NCBI RefSeq assembly: GCF_004102745.1
Contig: NZ_RLII01000015.1
Span: forward strand, 1 to 64,000
Direction of reading: 5' to 3'
DNA length: 64,000 bases
Source of the DNA: Acetivibrio mesophilus
Lineage (GTDB): Bacteria; Bacillota; Clostridia; Acetivibrionales; Acetivibrionaceae
Shown here piece by piece: positions 8,635 through 18,839 of the stretch (position 1 is the stretch's first letter; every line of letters begins with the position of its first letter). The notes beneath the pieces were generated by a model that saw only the letters and a program-made list of their open reading frames with translations, had not been told where the DNA came from and searched no databases. The translations under genes were made by a program, and so were the position numbers.

Positions 8635-10245
8635 ATGAGTTATTTAACTATTGGTATTATTTTTATCCTTGCATTATTTGCTATTCGATTTTCAAATAAA
8701 CATGGGATACCTGCGCTATTATTATTTATTGTGCTGGGTATGATTTTTGGTATAGGGATTGATTTTGGCGATTACGAATTTGCTGATAGCTTTGCTACAG
8801 TGGCACTAATGGTCATTATGTTTTATGGTGGTTTCGGGACCAATTGGAAGATGGGTAAACCGGTGGCAAAAGAAGCGATTGTACTGAGTTCCTTAGGTGT
8901 TGTTGCGACTGCATTAATAACAGGTCTGTTTTGTCATTATGTTTTAGGTTTGGGATTGTTGGAAGGTATGCTCATTGGTTCTATTGTTGGTTCCACAGAT
9001 TACGCCAGTGTCTCAAATATTTTACGTTCAAAAAACTTGAATTTAAAATACAATACAGCATCTTTACTGGAACTTGAAAGCGGATCAAACGACCCGACAG
9101 CGTTTACAATGACGATGGTGTTTTTATCTGCAATAATAGGCTCAAAGCTCTCTATACCGATTTTAGTTCTATCTCAGGTAGTTCTTGGAATTGCTATGGG
9201 TTGTATTTTTTCATTTGTTATTGGAAAATTGCTAAAAAATTATTCACTGGAATCAGAAGGACTTTATGCCGTCCTCATGGCTTCTATAATGCTTATTACA
9301 TACGCCACGACAGATCTTTTGGGTGGTAATGGATACTTGGCGCTCTATATCCTAGGGATTTATCTAGGTAATATAGAGTTTAAAGGTAAGCGTAATATCA
9401 TCTTTTTCTTTGATGGCTTTACTGAAATTATGCAGATAGGTTTGTTTTTCATCTTGGGTCTATTGTCCGACTTAAATAAATTCATTATGGCATTACCGTT
9501 GGCCCTTGCTATTATGTTATTTATGACTATCATTGCTCGTCCGGTAACCGTTTATGGATTAATGTTGCCATTTAGACTTAAACTCAATCAACTAAACATA
9601 ATTTCATTAGCGGGCATTCGTGGTGCTGCTGCTATTGCCTTTGCAATCATGGCTGTGAATAGTCCGGCGGTTTTATCTGTCGATATTTATCATATAGTAT
9701 TTGGTATATGTGTGCTTTCATCATTGATTCAGGGCGGCTTAATGCCATTTGCGGCAAAACGGTTGAAAATGCTGGATCCTGGGGATACGGTCTTAAAAAC
9801 CTTCAACTATTATCAAGACAAAGCAGAAATTGGCTTCTTAGAAACAAGAATTCGCCCGAATAGTAGTTTAATAGGTAAAAAGGTAAAGGATTTGAACCTC
9901 ACATTCGACTTCATAGTTGCAAAGATCGAGCGTAATGGCAAAACTATTGTACCTAGAGGAAATGTCACAATAAAAGAAAATGATCTGATTGTCATAGCTG
10001 GGGAAGTACATTTTGATAAAACTGGTCAAGAGCTTACTGAATTTACTATTTCAAAAGGTCACAAATGGCAAAACAAATATATCAAGGACCTAGAATTGCC
10101 GTATAACAACCTTATCATCATGGTGCAACGCAAAGGTAGTAAAATCATTGTTCCTGTTGGCGATACCCTACTTTTAGAAGACGATAAAGTCATTATGATT
10201 AAAGTGGAGCGTTCCCTTGAGTTTACGGTGGCTAATGTGAAATGA
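8635..10245 (+). CDS. Cation/proton antiporter with TrkA-C domains (CvrA/NhaP2-like)
   Basis: A 536-residue monovalent cation:proton antiporter of the CPA1/CPA2 type. About 12 hydrophobic segments cover residues 1-385, with the family signature ESGSNDPTAFTMT in the middle. The C-terminal part (about 400-535) holds two TrkA-C-like soluble segments (NSSLIGKKVKDLNL, VPRGNVTIKENDLIVIAG, then VPVGDTLLLEDDKVIMI), typical of K+/H+ antiporters of the CvrA/NhaP2 group. The ATG at 8635 follows GGAAGGGATTATAT. It is a single gene ended by a 14-bp hairpin. Ion choice (K+ or Na+) is inferred. Confidence 0.88.
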   Translation: MSYLTIGIIFILALFAIRFSNKHGIPALLLFIVLGMIFGIGIDFGDYEFADSFATVALMVIMFYGGFGTNWKMGKPVAKEAIVLSSLGVVATALITGLFCHYVLGLGLLEGMLIGSIVGSTDYASVSNILRSKNLNLKYNTASLLELESGSNDPTAFTMTMVFLSAIIGSKLSIPILVLSQVVLGIAMGCIFSFVIGKLLKNYSLESEGLYAVLMASIMLITYATTDLLGGNGYLALYILGIYLGNIEFKGKRNIIFFFDGFTEIMQIGLFFILGLLSDLNKFIMALPLALAIMLFMTIIARPVTVYGLMLPFRLKLNQLNIISLAGIRGAAAIAFAIMAVNSPAVLSVDIYHIVFGICVLSSLIQGGLMPFAAKRLKMLDPGDTVLKTFNYYQDKAEIGFLETRIRPNSSLIGKKVKDLNLTFDFIVAKIERNGKTIVPRGNVTIKENDLIVIAGEVHFDKTGQELTEFTISKGHKWQNKYIKDLELPYNNLIIMVQRKGSKIIVPVGDTLLLEDDKVIMIKVERSLEFTVANVK

Positions 10246-10278
10246 TGACGTAATTTTTAGCTTAAGACATAAGCTTGA

Positions 10279-10315
10279 AAACAAGCGCCCTTGGAAAAGG
10301 GCGTTTGTTTCCTTT
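10279..10315 (+). terminator. Strong intrinsic terminator after the antiporter gene
   Basis: A 14-bp stem (10279-10292 with 10297-10310) with loop GGAA, including the core GCGCCC/GGGCGT, ends in a T-rich run. Confidence 0.88.
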
Positions 10316-10449
10316 TAACAGCCGTTTACTTTTTGCAATATCAGATATAGCTATCGGCATCTATACATGATATAGTTTTAGGAATTGTAGCAGGGATTAT
10401 TAGAAATACACAGCTCTAAGAATTACAGAACTTAAAAGGAGGATTATTT

Positions 10450-10899
10450 ATGCTTAACAAAGCCATAGAAATTGCGGCCCGTGCGCATGCAAGGCAGGTT
10501 GATAAGGGAGGAGAGCCTTATATACTGCATCCACTAAGGGTCATGCTTTCAACAAAAAATGAACTTGAAAGGATATGTGCAGTTTTGCACGATGTTGTGG
10601 AAGATTCGGAGATTACCTTTGAGGATCTTCGCAAAGAGGGATTTTCAGAGGATGTTATTACTGTACTGGATTGCCTGACCAAGCGCAAGGGTGAAAGCTA
10701 TGATGAGTTTATTGATAGGGTATTAAAGAATGAAACAGCATGTAGAGTTAAGCTCGCAGATTTGCATGACAATATGGATTTAACAAGAATTAAAGACCCA
10801 ACGGATGAGGATATAGCAAGAATTAAAAAGTACAGAGAAGCTGCAGACAGGATTTTTGATGCCTTGCCTTTAAAGGATGGTATAAAGGATGAGCGGTAA
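10450..10899 (+). CDS. HD-domain hydrolase, (p)ppGpp hydrolase-like
   Basis: A 149-residue single HD domain similar to the hydrolase half of RelA/SpoT and to small alarmone hydrolases. Metal ligands are seen as H in ILHPLRVM, the HD pair in VLHDVVEDS and D in KLADLHDNM. AARAHARQVDKGGEPYILHP is a typical MESH1/SpoT-like start. The ATG at 10450 follows AAAGGAGGATTATTT. It stands alone. Alarmone hydrolysis is the likely but unproven function. Confidence 0.82.
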   Translation: MLNKAIEIAARAHARQVDKGGEPYILHPLRVMLSTKNELERICAVLHDVVEDSEITFEDLRKEGFSEDVITVLDCLTKRKGESYDEFIDRVLKNETACRVKLADLHDNMDLTRIKDPTDEDIARIKKYREAADRIFDALPLKDGIKDER

Positions 10900-11039
10900 T
10901 CAGGATAGATGGGTGTGTATATATCCAGCCATTCCTAAGCCACGATGATTTTTTAAACACATTTATTGACTTCATTGAAATGCATGTATGGTACTTGGGA
11001 GGTGGTACGAAAGATGTTACATATGAAGATGAAGAATAA
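10893..11039 (+). pseudogene. Fragment of a small unknown protein
   Basis: A 48-codon frame without a start codon, directly after the HD gene, gives a protein-like sequence (IDGCVYIQPFLSHDDF, DFIEMHVWYLGGGTKD, ending VTYEDEE). A short ATG frame overlaps its head in another phase, so a frameshift near 10890-10905 may have split it. Family not recognised. Confidence 0.4.
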
Positions 11040-11216
11040 CACTAAGGAAATGTTGTGTACGGTAAGATATAAAAGAAAACTTTCTTTATATATTAACTAT
11101 AAATATTGAGTGATCTTCATGATGGTATTATGATTAGAAGAGAATTACTCATATTTGAGTCGAAAGTTTGATAAAAATGGCTATATAAGAAATAGTAAAA
11201 GAATTAGGAGATATTT
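11040..11216. other. Non-coding upstream region
   Basis: AT-rich DNA before the ADP-ribosylglycohydrolase gene. No clear promoter hexamers or structure were found. Confidence 0.35.
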
Positions 11217-12032
11217 ATGTTAGGTGCAATTATAGGTGATGTTATCGGTTCAAGGTTTGAATGGCATAATGTGAAGACTGTTGATTTTAAATTGTTTAAC
11301 AGTCAGTCAAGATTTACTGATGATACAGTTATGACAATAGCAATAGCTGATGCCATATTGAATAAAGAACACCATAAGAATTTTATAATTGATACAATTC
11401 AATCAAAGAGAAGCTATGCATATAAGTTAAAGGAGTATGGCAAGAAATATCCTAATGTGGGTTATGGGCGAATGTTTGAGCAATGGTTATCAAGCGAGGA
11501 ATTGAAACCCTACAATAGTTATGGAAATGGCTCTGCAATGAGGGTTAGCCCTATCGGTTTTGCTTTTGATACTTTGGAAGATGTGATGAAAGAAGCTAAG
11601 AGAAGTGCAATTGTAACACATAATCACAGGGAAGGAATAAAAGGTGCTCAAGCTGTTGCCAGTGCAGTTTTTTTAGCCAGGACAGGCAAAAGTAAGAAGG
11701 AAATAAAAGATTTTATTGAGAAGAAGTTTAGATACAACCTTGACCAGCGATTGGATGATATAAGACCTAATTATAAGTTTGATTCCTCATGCAAAGGTTC
11801 AGTGCCACAAGCCATTATCGCTTTTCTTGAGTCAGAAAGTTTTGAAGATGCCATAAGGAAGGCTATTTCTATTGGAGGGGATAGCGATACGATAGCCTGT
11901 ATTACAGGAGGAATAGCACAAGCTTACTATAGAGAAATACCTGGATTTATTGTAGATAGAGTAAGGCTTATTCTAGATTCGGGACTAAAAAGGGTATTAG
12001 ATAGATTTAATGATAAATACGATAATAAATAG
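11217..12032 (+). CDS. ADP-ribosylglycohydrolase (DraG/ARH family)
   Basis: A 271-residue Mg-dependent hydrolase that removes ADP-ribose from proteins or small molecules. The family motifs are all visible: MLGAIIGDVIGSRFEW at the start, RFTDDTVMT (metal ligands), GNGSAMRVSPIGFAF, VTHNHREGIKGAQAVA, and GGDSDTIACITGGIAQAYY (second metal-binding part). The ATG follows TTAGGAGATATTT. It stands alone. A DraG-like role on a NifH-type protein is conceivable because a NifH-like protein with the target-type Arg is encoded at 44.6 kb, but distance and family breadth make this weak. Confidence 0.88.
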   Translation: MLGAIIGDVIGSRFEWHNVKTVDFKLFNSQSRFTDDTVMTIAIADAILNKEHHKNFIIDTIQSKRSYAYKLKEYGKKYPNVGYGRMFEQWLSSEELKPYNSYGNGSAMRVSPIGFAFDTLEDVMKEAKRSAIVTHNHREGIKGAQAVASAVFLARTGKSKKEIKDFIEKKFRYNLDQRLDDIRPNYKFDSSCKGSVPQAIIAFLESESFEDAIRKAISIGGDSDTIACITGGIAQAYYREIPGFIVDRVRLILDSGLKRVLDRFNDKYDNK

Positions 12033-12423
12033 TGTTAAGTAAGTGAATTGGGTTTGTACAGTCTTTTCATAGAAATGTATTTTAGTACTTCTGTTTCATA
12101 TTAACTTGAGTATTTACTATAAAAAGTGTTTCAAGTTAAGTCATAAAAGATATTCCTTCACATTTTAATATCCAATCAAGATGTACCAAATTGCATCGAA
12201 ATTATATTATAAAACTATGCCATTAGAACATGGACTGTTATAAAAATCTAGTACAAGATTAAAGGCTTACTTAAATTTATGAAGATTTTAAGTTCAGGTA
12301 AAAAGTAGGGAGCTACTTATAGGTATTAATATAAGTCTTTTTAATATAAAAAATGATAAAATAATAAAAATTTGTAACAAAATCCACTTATGAAAGTCTT
12401 ATATATAGAACGGTGGTGAAATA
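12033..12423. other. Long AT-rich intergenic region
   Basis: 391 bases without a credible gene. Near the end, TGTAAC (12373-12378) followed about 20 bases later by TCTTATATA could be an ECF-type promoter for the sigma/anti-sigma pair; this is speculative. Confidence 0.35.
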
Positions 12424-12918
12424 GTGAAGAAAGAATTTGATGAAATATACAGGCTTTATGTCAATGATGTATATAGATTCTTGATATCCATTACAGGGGA
12501 CGAAAAAATAGCAGAGGAACTAACGCAGGAAACATTTTACAGAGCACTGCGAGGCATTGATAAATTTAAGGGGAATTGCAAAATGTCTGTCTGGCTCTGC
12601 CAGATAGCTAAAAATCTATATTATAGCTATAGCAAAAAAGAAAAGGCAAATTATAAACAAGAACTCAATGAAACTTTACATACGGATACAGAGATTGATG
12701 AAAGGGTTATTACTTCACAAAATAATATCTCTCTTCACAAAATTCTTCACTCCATCGAAGAACCGTACAAGGAGGTTTTTAGTTTAAAAGTGTTTGCAGA
12801 ACTATCCTATCGGCAGATCAGTGAAATATTCGGAAAGAGTGAAGCTTGGGCTCGAGTTACATATTACCGTGCAAAAGAAAAGATTAAATCATTGTATATG
12901 GAAAGCGAGGGGCTATAA
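12424..12918 (+). CDS. ECF-type RNA polymerase sigma factor
   Basis: A 164-residue extracytoplasmic-function sigma factor. Region 2 includes FDEIYRLYVNDVYRFL and AEELTQETFYRALRGIDKFKG; region 4 includes EPYKEVFSLKVFAELSYRQISEIFGKS with the helix-turn-helix, ending in WARVTYYRAKEKIK. The start is a GTG after CGGTGGTGAAATA. Its stop overlaps the start of the anti-sigma gene (TAATG), the classic paired arrangement. Confidence 0.92.
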   Translation: MKKEFDEIYRLYVNDVYRFLISITGDEKIAEELTQETFYRALRGIDKFKGNCKMSVWLCQIAKNLYYSYSKKEKANYKQELNETLHTDTEIDERVITSQNNISLHKILHSIEEPYKEVFSLKVFAELSYRQISEIFGKSEAWARVTYYRAKEKIKSLYMESEGL

Positions 12919-13649
12919 TGAAAATAAATTGTAATATAATCCAGGATTTGCTGCCATTATATATAGATGATTTTTGCAGCAAGGAAAGCAGCTCATTGGT
13001 AGAAGAGCATTTAAGAGAGTGCGAGACTTGCAGTAAAATATATAATGAGCAGAAAAGTGAAATAAAAGTAAACGCAGAAGTTATCAAGGATAATTTAAAA
13101 GCTAAAAAACCCTTCAAGAAAATTACTAGAAATTTTATAGTATCGTTAGTTTTAGTTTTCATCTTATCAGTTACAGCAATATTGACTTATAATACTTTAG
13201 ACGGTGAAAGGGTAGGGTTTTCTACCATATCCGGAAGAGTAAAATCTGAAATATTTCTAAGACACCTTGAAAAAGGCGAGTTTGAAAAAGCAGCTGAAAA
13301 GTTACGATTTTTTGGAGTAATTTATGAGGGACTCACAGCGGAAGAGGAAAAAAGCCAATGGATTAATGGAATGAAAAAGTTAAAAAATGAGGGTATAGAA
13401 ATTGTTTCGCATAGGGAAACAGTAATTGAAACTGATGACGGTTTTACTTGTGGGTATACAACAATAGAAATAAAGTATAATAATAAGCTTTATGATTTTA
13501 CTCTCGGATTATATACGAATTCAGAAAAGGTTGAGTTAGGCTATTTGGGATATTCAGTTGACCCTACTCTAAGTGAAGCTGAGGTTGAGATTAAAGAAAT
13601 GATCGCGAACAAGTTTAATGAATTTATTAGAACATACTATCCGGGATAA
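12918..13649 (+). CDS. Membrane anti-sigma factor with zinc-finger domain
   Basis: A 243-residue anti-sigma factor. An N-terminal zf-HC2 domain binds the sigma factor, with ligands in VEEHLRECETC (H and two Cys) after QDLLPLYIDDFC. One membrane helix follows (IVSLVLVFILSVTAILTY, about residues 74-91), then an extracytoplasmic sensor of about 150 residues without known motif. Translational coupling to the ECF sigma gene supports the pairing. The signal sensed is unknown. Confidence 0.88.
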   Translation: MKINCNIIQDLLPLYIDDFCSKESSSLVEEHLRECETCSKIYNEQKSEIKVNAEVIKDNLKAKKPFKKITRNFIVSLVLVFILSVTAILTYNTLDGERVGFSTISGRVKSEIFLRHLEKGEFEKAAEKLRFFGVIYEGLTAEEEKSQWINGMKKLKNEGIEIVSHRETVIETDDGFTCGYTTIEIKYNNKLYDFTLGLYTNSEKVELGYLGYSVDPTLSEAEVEIKEMIANKFNEFIRTYYPG

Positions 13650-13709
13650 GACGATTTGAGTTGATATTGAGAAAAATTTAGTTATAAATTTATCAAGAAC
13701 AAGTGATAA

Positions 13710-13738
13710 AAAAATCTAGTCTATTTTAGATTTTTACC
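13710..13738 (+). terminator. Terminator after the sigma/anti-sigma pair
   Basis: AAAAATCTA (13710-13718) pairs with TAGATTTTT (13727-13735), a 9-bp stem whose 3' arm ends in T residues. Confidence 0.6.
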
Positions 13739-13757
13739 AAGTAGTAAGGAGGACATT

Positions 13758-14252
13758 ATGCATTGTATAAGATGTTTTATCGGAAAAAAAGACTTGATGA
13801 ATGCTTTTGCAGATAGATGGGTAGAGGCTGAAACTATTGACTTATCTCAAGGATTTTCACTTATTTTTTTGACAGATGAATTATATGACGGTATTGAGGA
13901 ATTAGTCAATAGCAAGCTTGATGTTGCTTATAACGAATTTTTTAATTACTTATCTCCGTCCATTTATGAAGTTTTAGTTCAAGAGTCAAGAAAAGGAATG
14001 ATAGCTTACATTGAAACCGATTATTTTGGAGGTGTTGGTAGACAGTCAGCTATTTTATTTGAAAATTCAAAGGTTAAAATGGAACCCCTTAAGACTGAAA
14101 GTTTTTGGGATGAAAAGACTTATAGTTATTATCATAAACCTGAAGGAGAAAAGGCCATTAATTTAGTACTAAAAGAACTGGGAGTATACAAGCAAAAAGA
14201 AAAGGATGAGTTTGATAGCGTAGGATTGGGAAATTTTAGGCGTATGGATTAA
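13758..14252 (+). CDS. Hypothetical protein, possible immunity/SMI1-like orphan
   Basis: A 164-residue soluble acidic protein with a very good ribosome binding site (AAGGAGGACATT). The family is not recognised. Readable features are an N-terminal MHCIRCFIGKK, an aromatic-rich middle with GMIAYIETDYFGGVGRQSA, and a charged tail. The GIGRQ/AIIETDYFGG pattern resembles small polymorphic-toxin immunity-like proteins seen as orphans, but I cannot assign it. It is a single gene. Confidence 0.6.
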   Translation: MHCIRCFIGKKDLMNAFADRWVEAETIDLSQGFSLIFLTDELYDGIEELVNSKLDVAYNEFFNYLSPSIYEVLVQESRKGMIAYIETDYFGGVGRQSAILFENSKVKMEPLKTESFWDEKTYSYYHKPEGEKAINLVLKELGVYKQKEKDEFDSVGLGNFRRMD

Positions 14253-14406
14253 ATTTATTGGGCAAATGTGATAAGAAATGAATCATAATTATTTTGAAGA
14301 GAGAGCTACATCTGCTGAATATAAGTTATTATCAAGTTATACATTTAAGAAGTTAATCTGTTTGCTGGTTTTGAATTCTACTTCCAAATAGTATATTATA
14401 GAATGA

Positions 14407-16772
<2,366 letters not shown>

Positions 16773-16774
<2 letters not shown>

Positions 16775-16814
16775 AAAGTTTGCATTACTTTAAAAGTTGC
16801 AAACTTTTTGTCTG
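16773..16814 (+). terminator. Perfect 12-bp terminator after the WYL pair
   Basis: AAAAAGTTTGCA (16773-16784) pairs exactly with TGCAAACTTTTT (16798-16809) around a 13-base loop and ends in T residues. The first A bases of the stem are within the stop codon. Confidence 0.88.
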
Positions 16815-16835
16815 TAAATTGGTAAATTATTCTCG

Positions 16836-16841
16836 TATACT
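16836..16841 (+). promoter_or_regulatory. -10 box of the Y RNA array
   Basis: TATACT places a transcript start at about 16848-16850, exactly where the outer stem of the first RNA begins. No good -35 box lies 16-18 bases upstream (TGTAAA at best), suggesting an activated promoter; the WYL pair is the obvious candidate activator (inference). Confidence 0.5.
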
Positions 16842-16849
16842 AAAAATGT

Positions 16850-16915
16850 AGTGAGCAGTGCAGAAAAGAGTTACTTCATATCAGGGAAAAATACTCTTCT
16901 CGATTTTCTCTCACT
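16850..16915 (+). ncRNA. Candidate Y RNA 1 (minimal form)
   Basis: A 66-base RNA. The outer stem AGTGAG/CTCACT (16850-16855 with 16910-16915) leads to an asymmetric internal loop with CAGTGCAG (16856-16863) opposite CGATTTTCT. An inner stem AAGAG/CTCTT (16866-16870 with 16894-16898) and a loop starting TTACTTC follow. It shares AGTGCAG, TACTTC and CGATTTTCTC with the next two units but lacks an inserted domain. Its position just before the Ro60 gene and the conserved bipartite helix fit a Ro60-binding Y RNA (inference from family knowledge). Confidence 0.72.
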
Positions 16916-16926
16916 AAAAAATAGAG

Positions 16927-17056
16927 GTTGGGCAGTGCAGATTAGAGATACTTCGCCTTTTAAGCGAGAGGTCGCCGGTTCGAGTCCGGTCATGGACATT
17001 CCATGTAGCTCAGATGGATAGAGCACTTTATAAGCTCTAATCGATTTTCTCCCAAC
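16927..17056 (+). ncRNA. Candidate Y RNA 2 with permuted tRNA-like module (YrlA type)
   Basis: Outer stem GTTGGG/CCCAAC (16927-16932 with 17051-17056), conserved CAGTGCAG (16933-16940), inner stem ATTAGAG/CTCTAAT (16941-16947 with 17035-17041) and CGATTTTCTC (17042-17051). The inserted module contains, in order: an anticodon-arm-like hairpin TTCGC-CTTTTAA-GCGAG (16952-16968, UUU in the anticodon position), variable loop AGGTC, T arm GCCGG-TTCGAGT-CCGGT (16974-16990), acceptor-like hairpin CATGGA-CAT-TCCATG (16991-17005), TA as positions 8-9, and D arm GCTC-AGATGGATA-GAGC (17008-17024). This is a tRNA with its ends joined and reopened between D and anticodon arms. Bacterial Y RNAs with tRNA-like domains are known next to Ro60 genes. 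Confidence 0.85.
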
Positions 17057-17060
17057 AAAC

Positions 17061-17202
17061 ACTTGGGAAGTGCAGGAAGGAGTTACTTCGTTGGGGCCGG
17101 TACGTGAAAACGTGTGCAGGTGAGAATCCTGCTCTCAAATTTTGGGGTGGCGGAAAAATAAGACGCGCCGGATAATAGTCTCCTTCCGATTTTCTCCCAA
17201 GT
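17061..17202 (+). ncRNA. Candidate Y RNA 3 with large inserted module
   Basis: Outer stem ACTTGGGA/TCCCAAGT (17061-17068 with 17195-17202, 8 bp), AGTGCAG (17069-17075), perfect inner stem GAAGGAG/CTCCTTC (17076-17082 with 17180-17186), TTACTTCG and CGATTTTCTC (17187-17196). The insert of about 97 bases holds a hairpin ACGT-GAAA-ACGT (17102-17113), a T-arm-like hairpin GCAGG-TGAGAAT-CCTGC (17116-17132) and GGCG/CGCC arms (about 17149-17169). It is less tRNA-like than unit 2. It ends 28 bases before the Ro60 start codon. Confidence 0.75.
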
Positions 17203-17230
17203 AATAATTTCCTATGAAAGGGGAGTAACT

Positions 17231-18697
17231 ATGTCAAAGTTTAATTTAGGAGTCTTTAGAGCAAATAAAACGGTAAATAACGAGGGAGCAATCGCTTATT
17301 CTATGAGTGATAAGGAAAAGTTGGTAACGCAAGTATTGACGAGCTTTTTCAATGAGAATAAATTTTATGGAGACAACTCCCAGGATATATTGAACACCGT
17401 TAGAAATGTAATAAAAACTGATCCAAGATTTGTAGCTAACTTGAGTGTTTTTGCAAGGAAAGAGATGCATTTGAGAACAATATCTCATGTTTTGGTGTCC
17501 GAGCTTGCAAAAAGTATAGAAGGTAAAGAGTATGTGAGAAGAACTTTGAATAAGGTAATTGAGCGCCCCGATGATATGACTGAGGTCTTGGCATATTACA
17601 TGAATACATATGGTAAACCTATACCAAACTCGATAAAGAAAGGTTTGGCCGATAGCTTCGGTAAATTTGACGAGTACCAGTTGGCTAAATACAACAGAAA
17701 AAATTCAATTAAATTAAAAGATATCTTATGCCTGGTTCACCCAAAGGCTAAGGATGAAGCTCAAAATGATCTCTGGAAGAGACTATTGGATGATAGGCTT
17801 GAAACTCCTGTTACATGGGAGACAGAGTTGTCATCAAAAGGGAATAGCAAAGGAACTTGGGAAAGCTTAATTGATGAAAACAGACTGGGATATATGGCCA
17901 TGATGAGAAATCTTCGTAATATAATCAACTCGGGAGCGTCAAATATAGATAAAGTATACGCGTACTTGACTAATGAAGAGAGGGTTTTAAAGAACAAGCA
18001 GTTGCCTTTCAGGTACTATAGCGCGTATAAGGTATTGAAAAATGAAGGAATAGGAACCTCAAAGATTTATGATGCTTTGGAAACCGCTATAAAAACATCA
18101 ACAAAAAATATTAACAGACTCCCGGGTAAAACATTAATCGCTGCGGACGTTTCCGGTTCTATGAATTCTCGTATAAGTGCCAAAAGCGATCTGACCTGTG
18201 CTGAAATTGCCGTATTGATGCTGTCAATTGCAAACTATATATGTGAAGAAACCATTACGATGACTTTTGACGACAGTCTATATGCATGTAATTTGTCAAC
18301 ACAAAACGGTATAATTGCCAATGCCAACAGTATCAAAGTAAACGGCGGGGGAACTGATATTACTTTACCGTTGCGTTATTTACTGGACAAGAGGATATTT
18401 GTTGACCGTATTATTTTATTGTCTGACAATGAGATAAACAGAGGATATTCCTATAGTATGGGTTATGGCGGAACTAAGACCACCTGCCAAGCATTGGTCG
18501 AGAGATATAAGAAGTGGATAAATCCTGATGTTTGGGTTCATGCGATAGATATGCAGGGATATGGTACGCAGCAGTTTGAAGGTAGAAATGTAAACATTAT
18601 CGCTGGATGGAATGAGAAAGTATTCGATTTTATTTCCTCCATTGAACAAGGTGTGGACTCTTTGATTGACAAAATCAACAGCTACTATTTTAAGTAG
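17231..18697 (+). CDS. rsr: Ro60/TROVE-domain RNA-binding protein (Rsr)
   Basis: A 488-residue orthologue of the Ro60 autoantigen. Ro60 is a ring-shaped protein that holds misfolded RNA ends in its cavity and binds Y RNA on its outer face. Residues 1 to about 300 are the helical TROVE repeat ring (KEKLVTQVLTSFFNEN, RFVANLSVFARKEMHLRTISHVL, RLPGKTLIAADVSGSM). The C-terminal von Willebrand A domain has an intact MIDAS start, D306-x-S308-x-S310, and a later GGGTDI. The ATG follows AAAGGGGAGTAACT. Three structured RNAs lie immediately upstream and RNA repair genes follow, as expected for an RNA quality-control locus. Confidence 0.95.
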   Translation: MSKFNLGVFRANKTVNNEGAIAYSMSDKEKLVTQVLTSFFNENKFYGDNSQDILNTVRNVIKTDPRFVANLSVFARKEMHLRTISHVLVSELAKSIEGKEYVRRTLNKVIERPDDMTEVLAYYMNTYGKPIPNSIKKGLADSFGKFDEYQLAKYNRKNSIKLKDILCLVHPKAKDEAQNDLWKRLLDDRLETPVTWETELSSKGNSKGTWESLIDENRLGYMAMMRNLRNIINSGASNIDKVYAYLTNEERVLKNKQLPFRYYSAYKVLKNEGIGTSKIYDALETAIKTSTKNINRLPGKTLIAADVSGSMNSRISAKSDLTCAEIAVLMLSIANYICEETITMTFDDSLYACNLSTQNGIIANANSIKVNGGGTDITLPLRYLLDKRIFVDRIILLSDNEINRGYSYSMGYGGTKTTCQALVERYKKWINPDVWVHAIDMQGYGTQQFEGRNVNIIAGWNEKVFDFISSIEQGVDSLIDKINSYYFK

Positions 18698-18796
18698 GGC
18701 CGTCTTGCTATCAGCCAGCTATAATAATTGCAAAAGTACTGGATTTACATTGATTGGCAGATGATGGATGGTATAGTAAAATAAACTCAGAGTTAT

Positions 18797-18805
18797 TGGT
18801 ATAAT
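18797..18805 (+). promoter_or_regulatory. Extended -10 promoter TGGTATAAT
   Basis: An extended -10 element (TG at 18797-18798, TATAAT at 18800-18805) about 35 bases ahead of a small ORF with a near-perfect ribosome binding site. The -35 region is weak. Confidence 0.5.
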
Positions 18806-18839
18806 ACAGTAAATTAGTTTTTTGAAAGGAGGATGGACA

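Noticed and set aside
16950-17025. A canonical tRNA gene
   Set aside because: T arm precedes the D arm and the acceptor strands are closed by a 3-base loop, so a normal tRNA cannot form.
16871-17062. Minus-strand frame of 63 codons across the Y RNAs
   Set aside because: It covers the tRNA-like module and gives the usual false peptide seen opposite tRNA sequence; no ribosome binding site.
16850-17202. CRISPR-like repeat array
   Set aside because: Only three units with unequal inserts, repeats split into two conserved halves that form a helix, and no cas genes.
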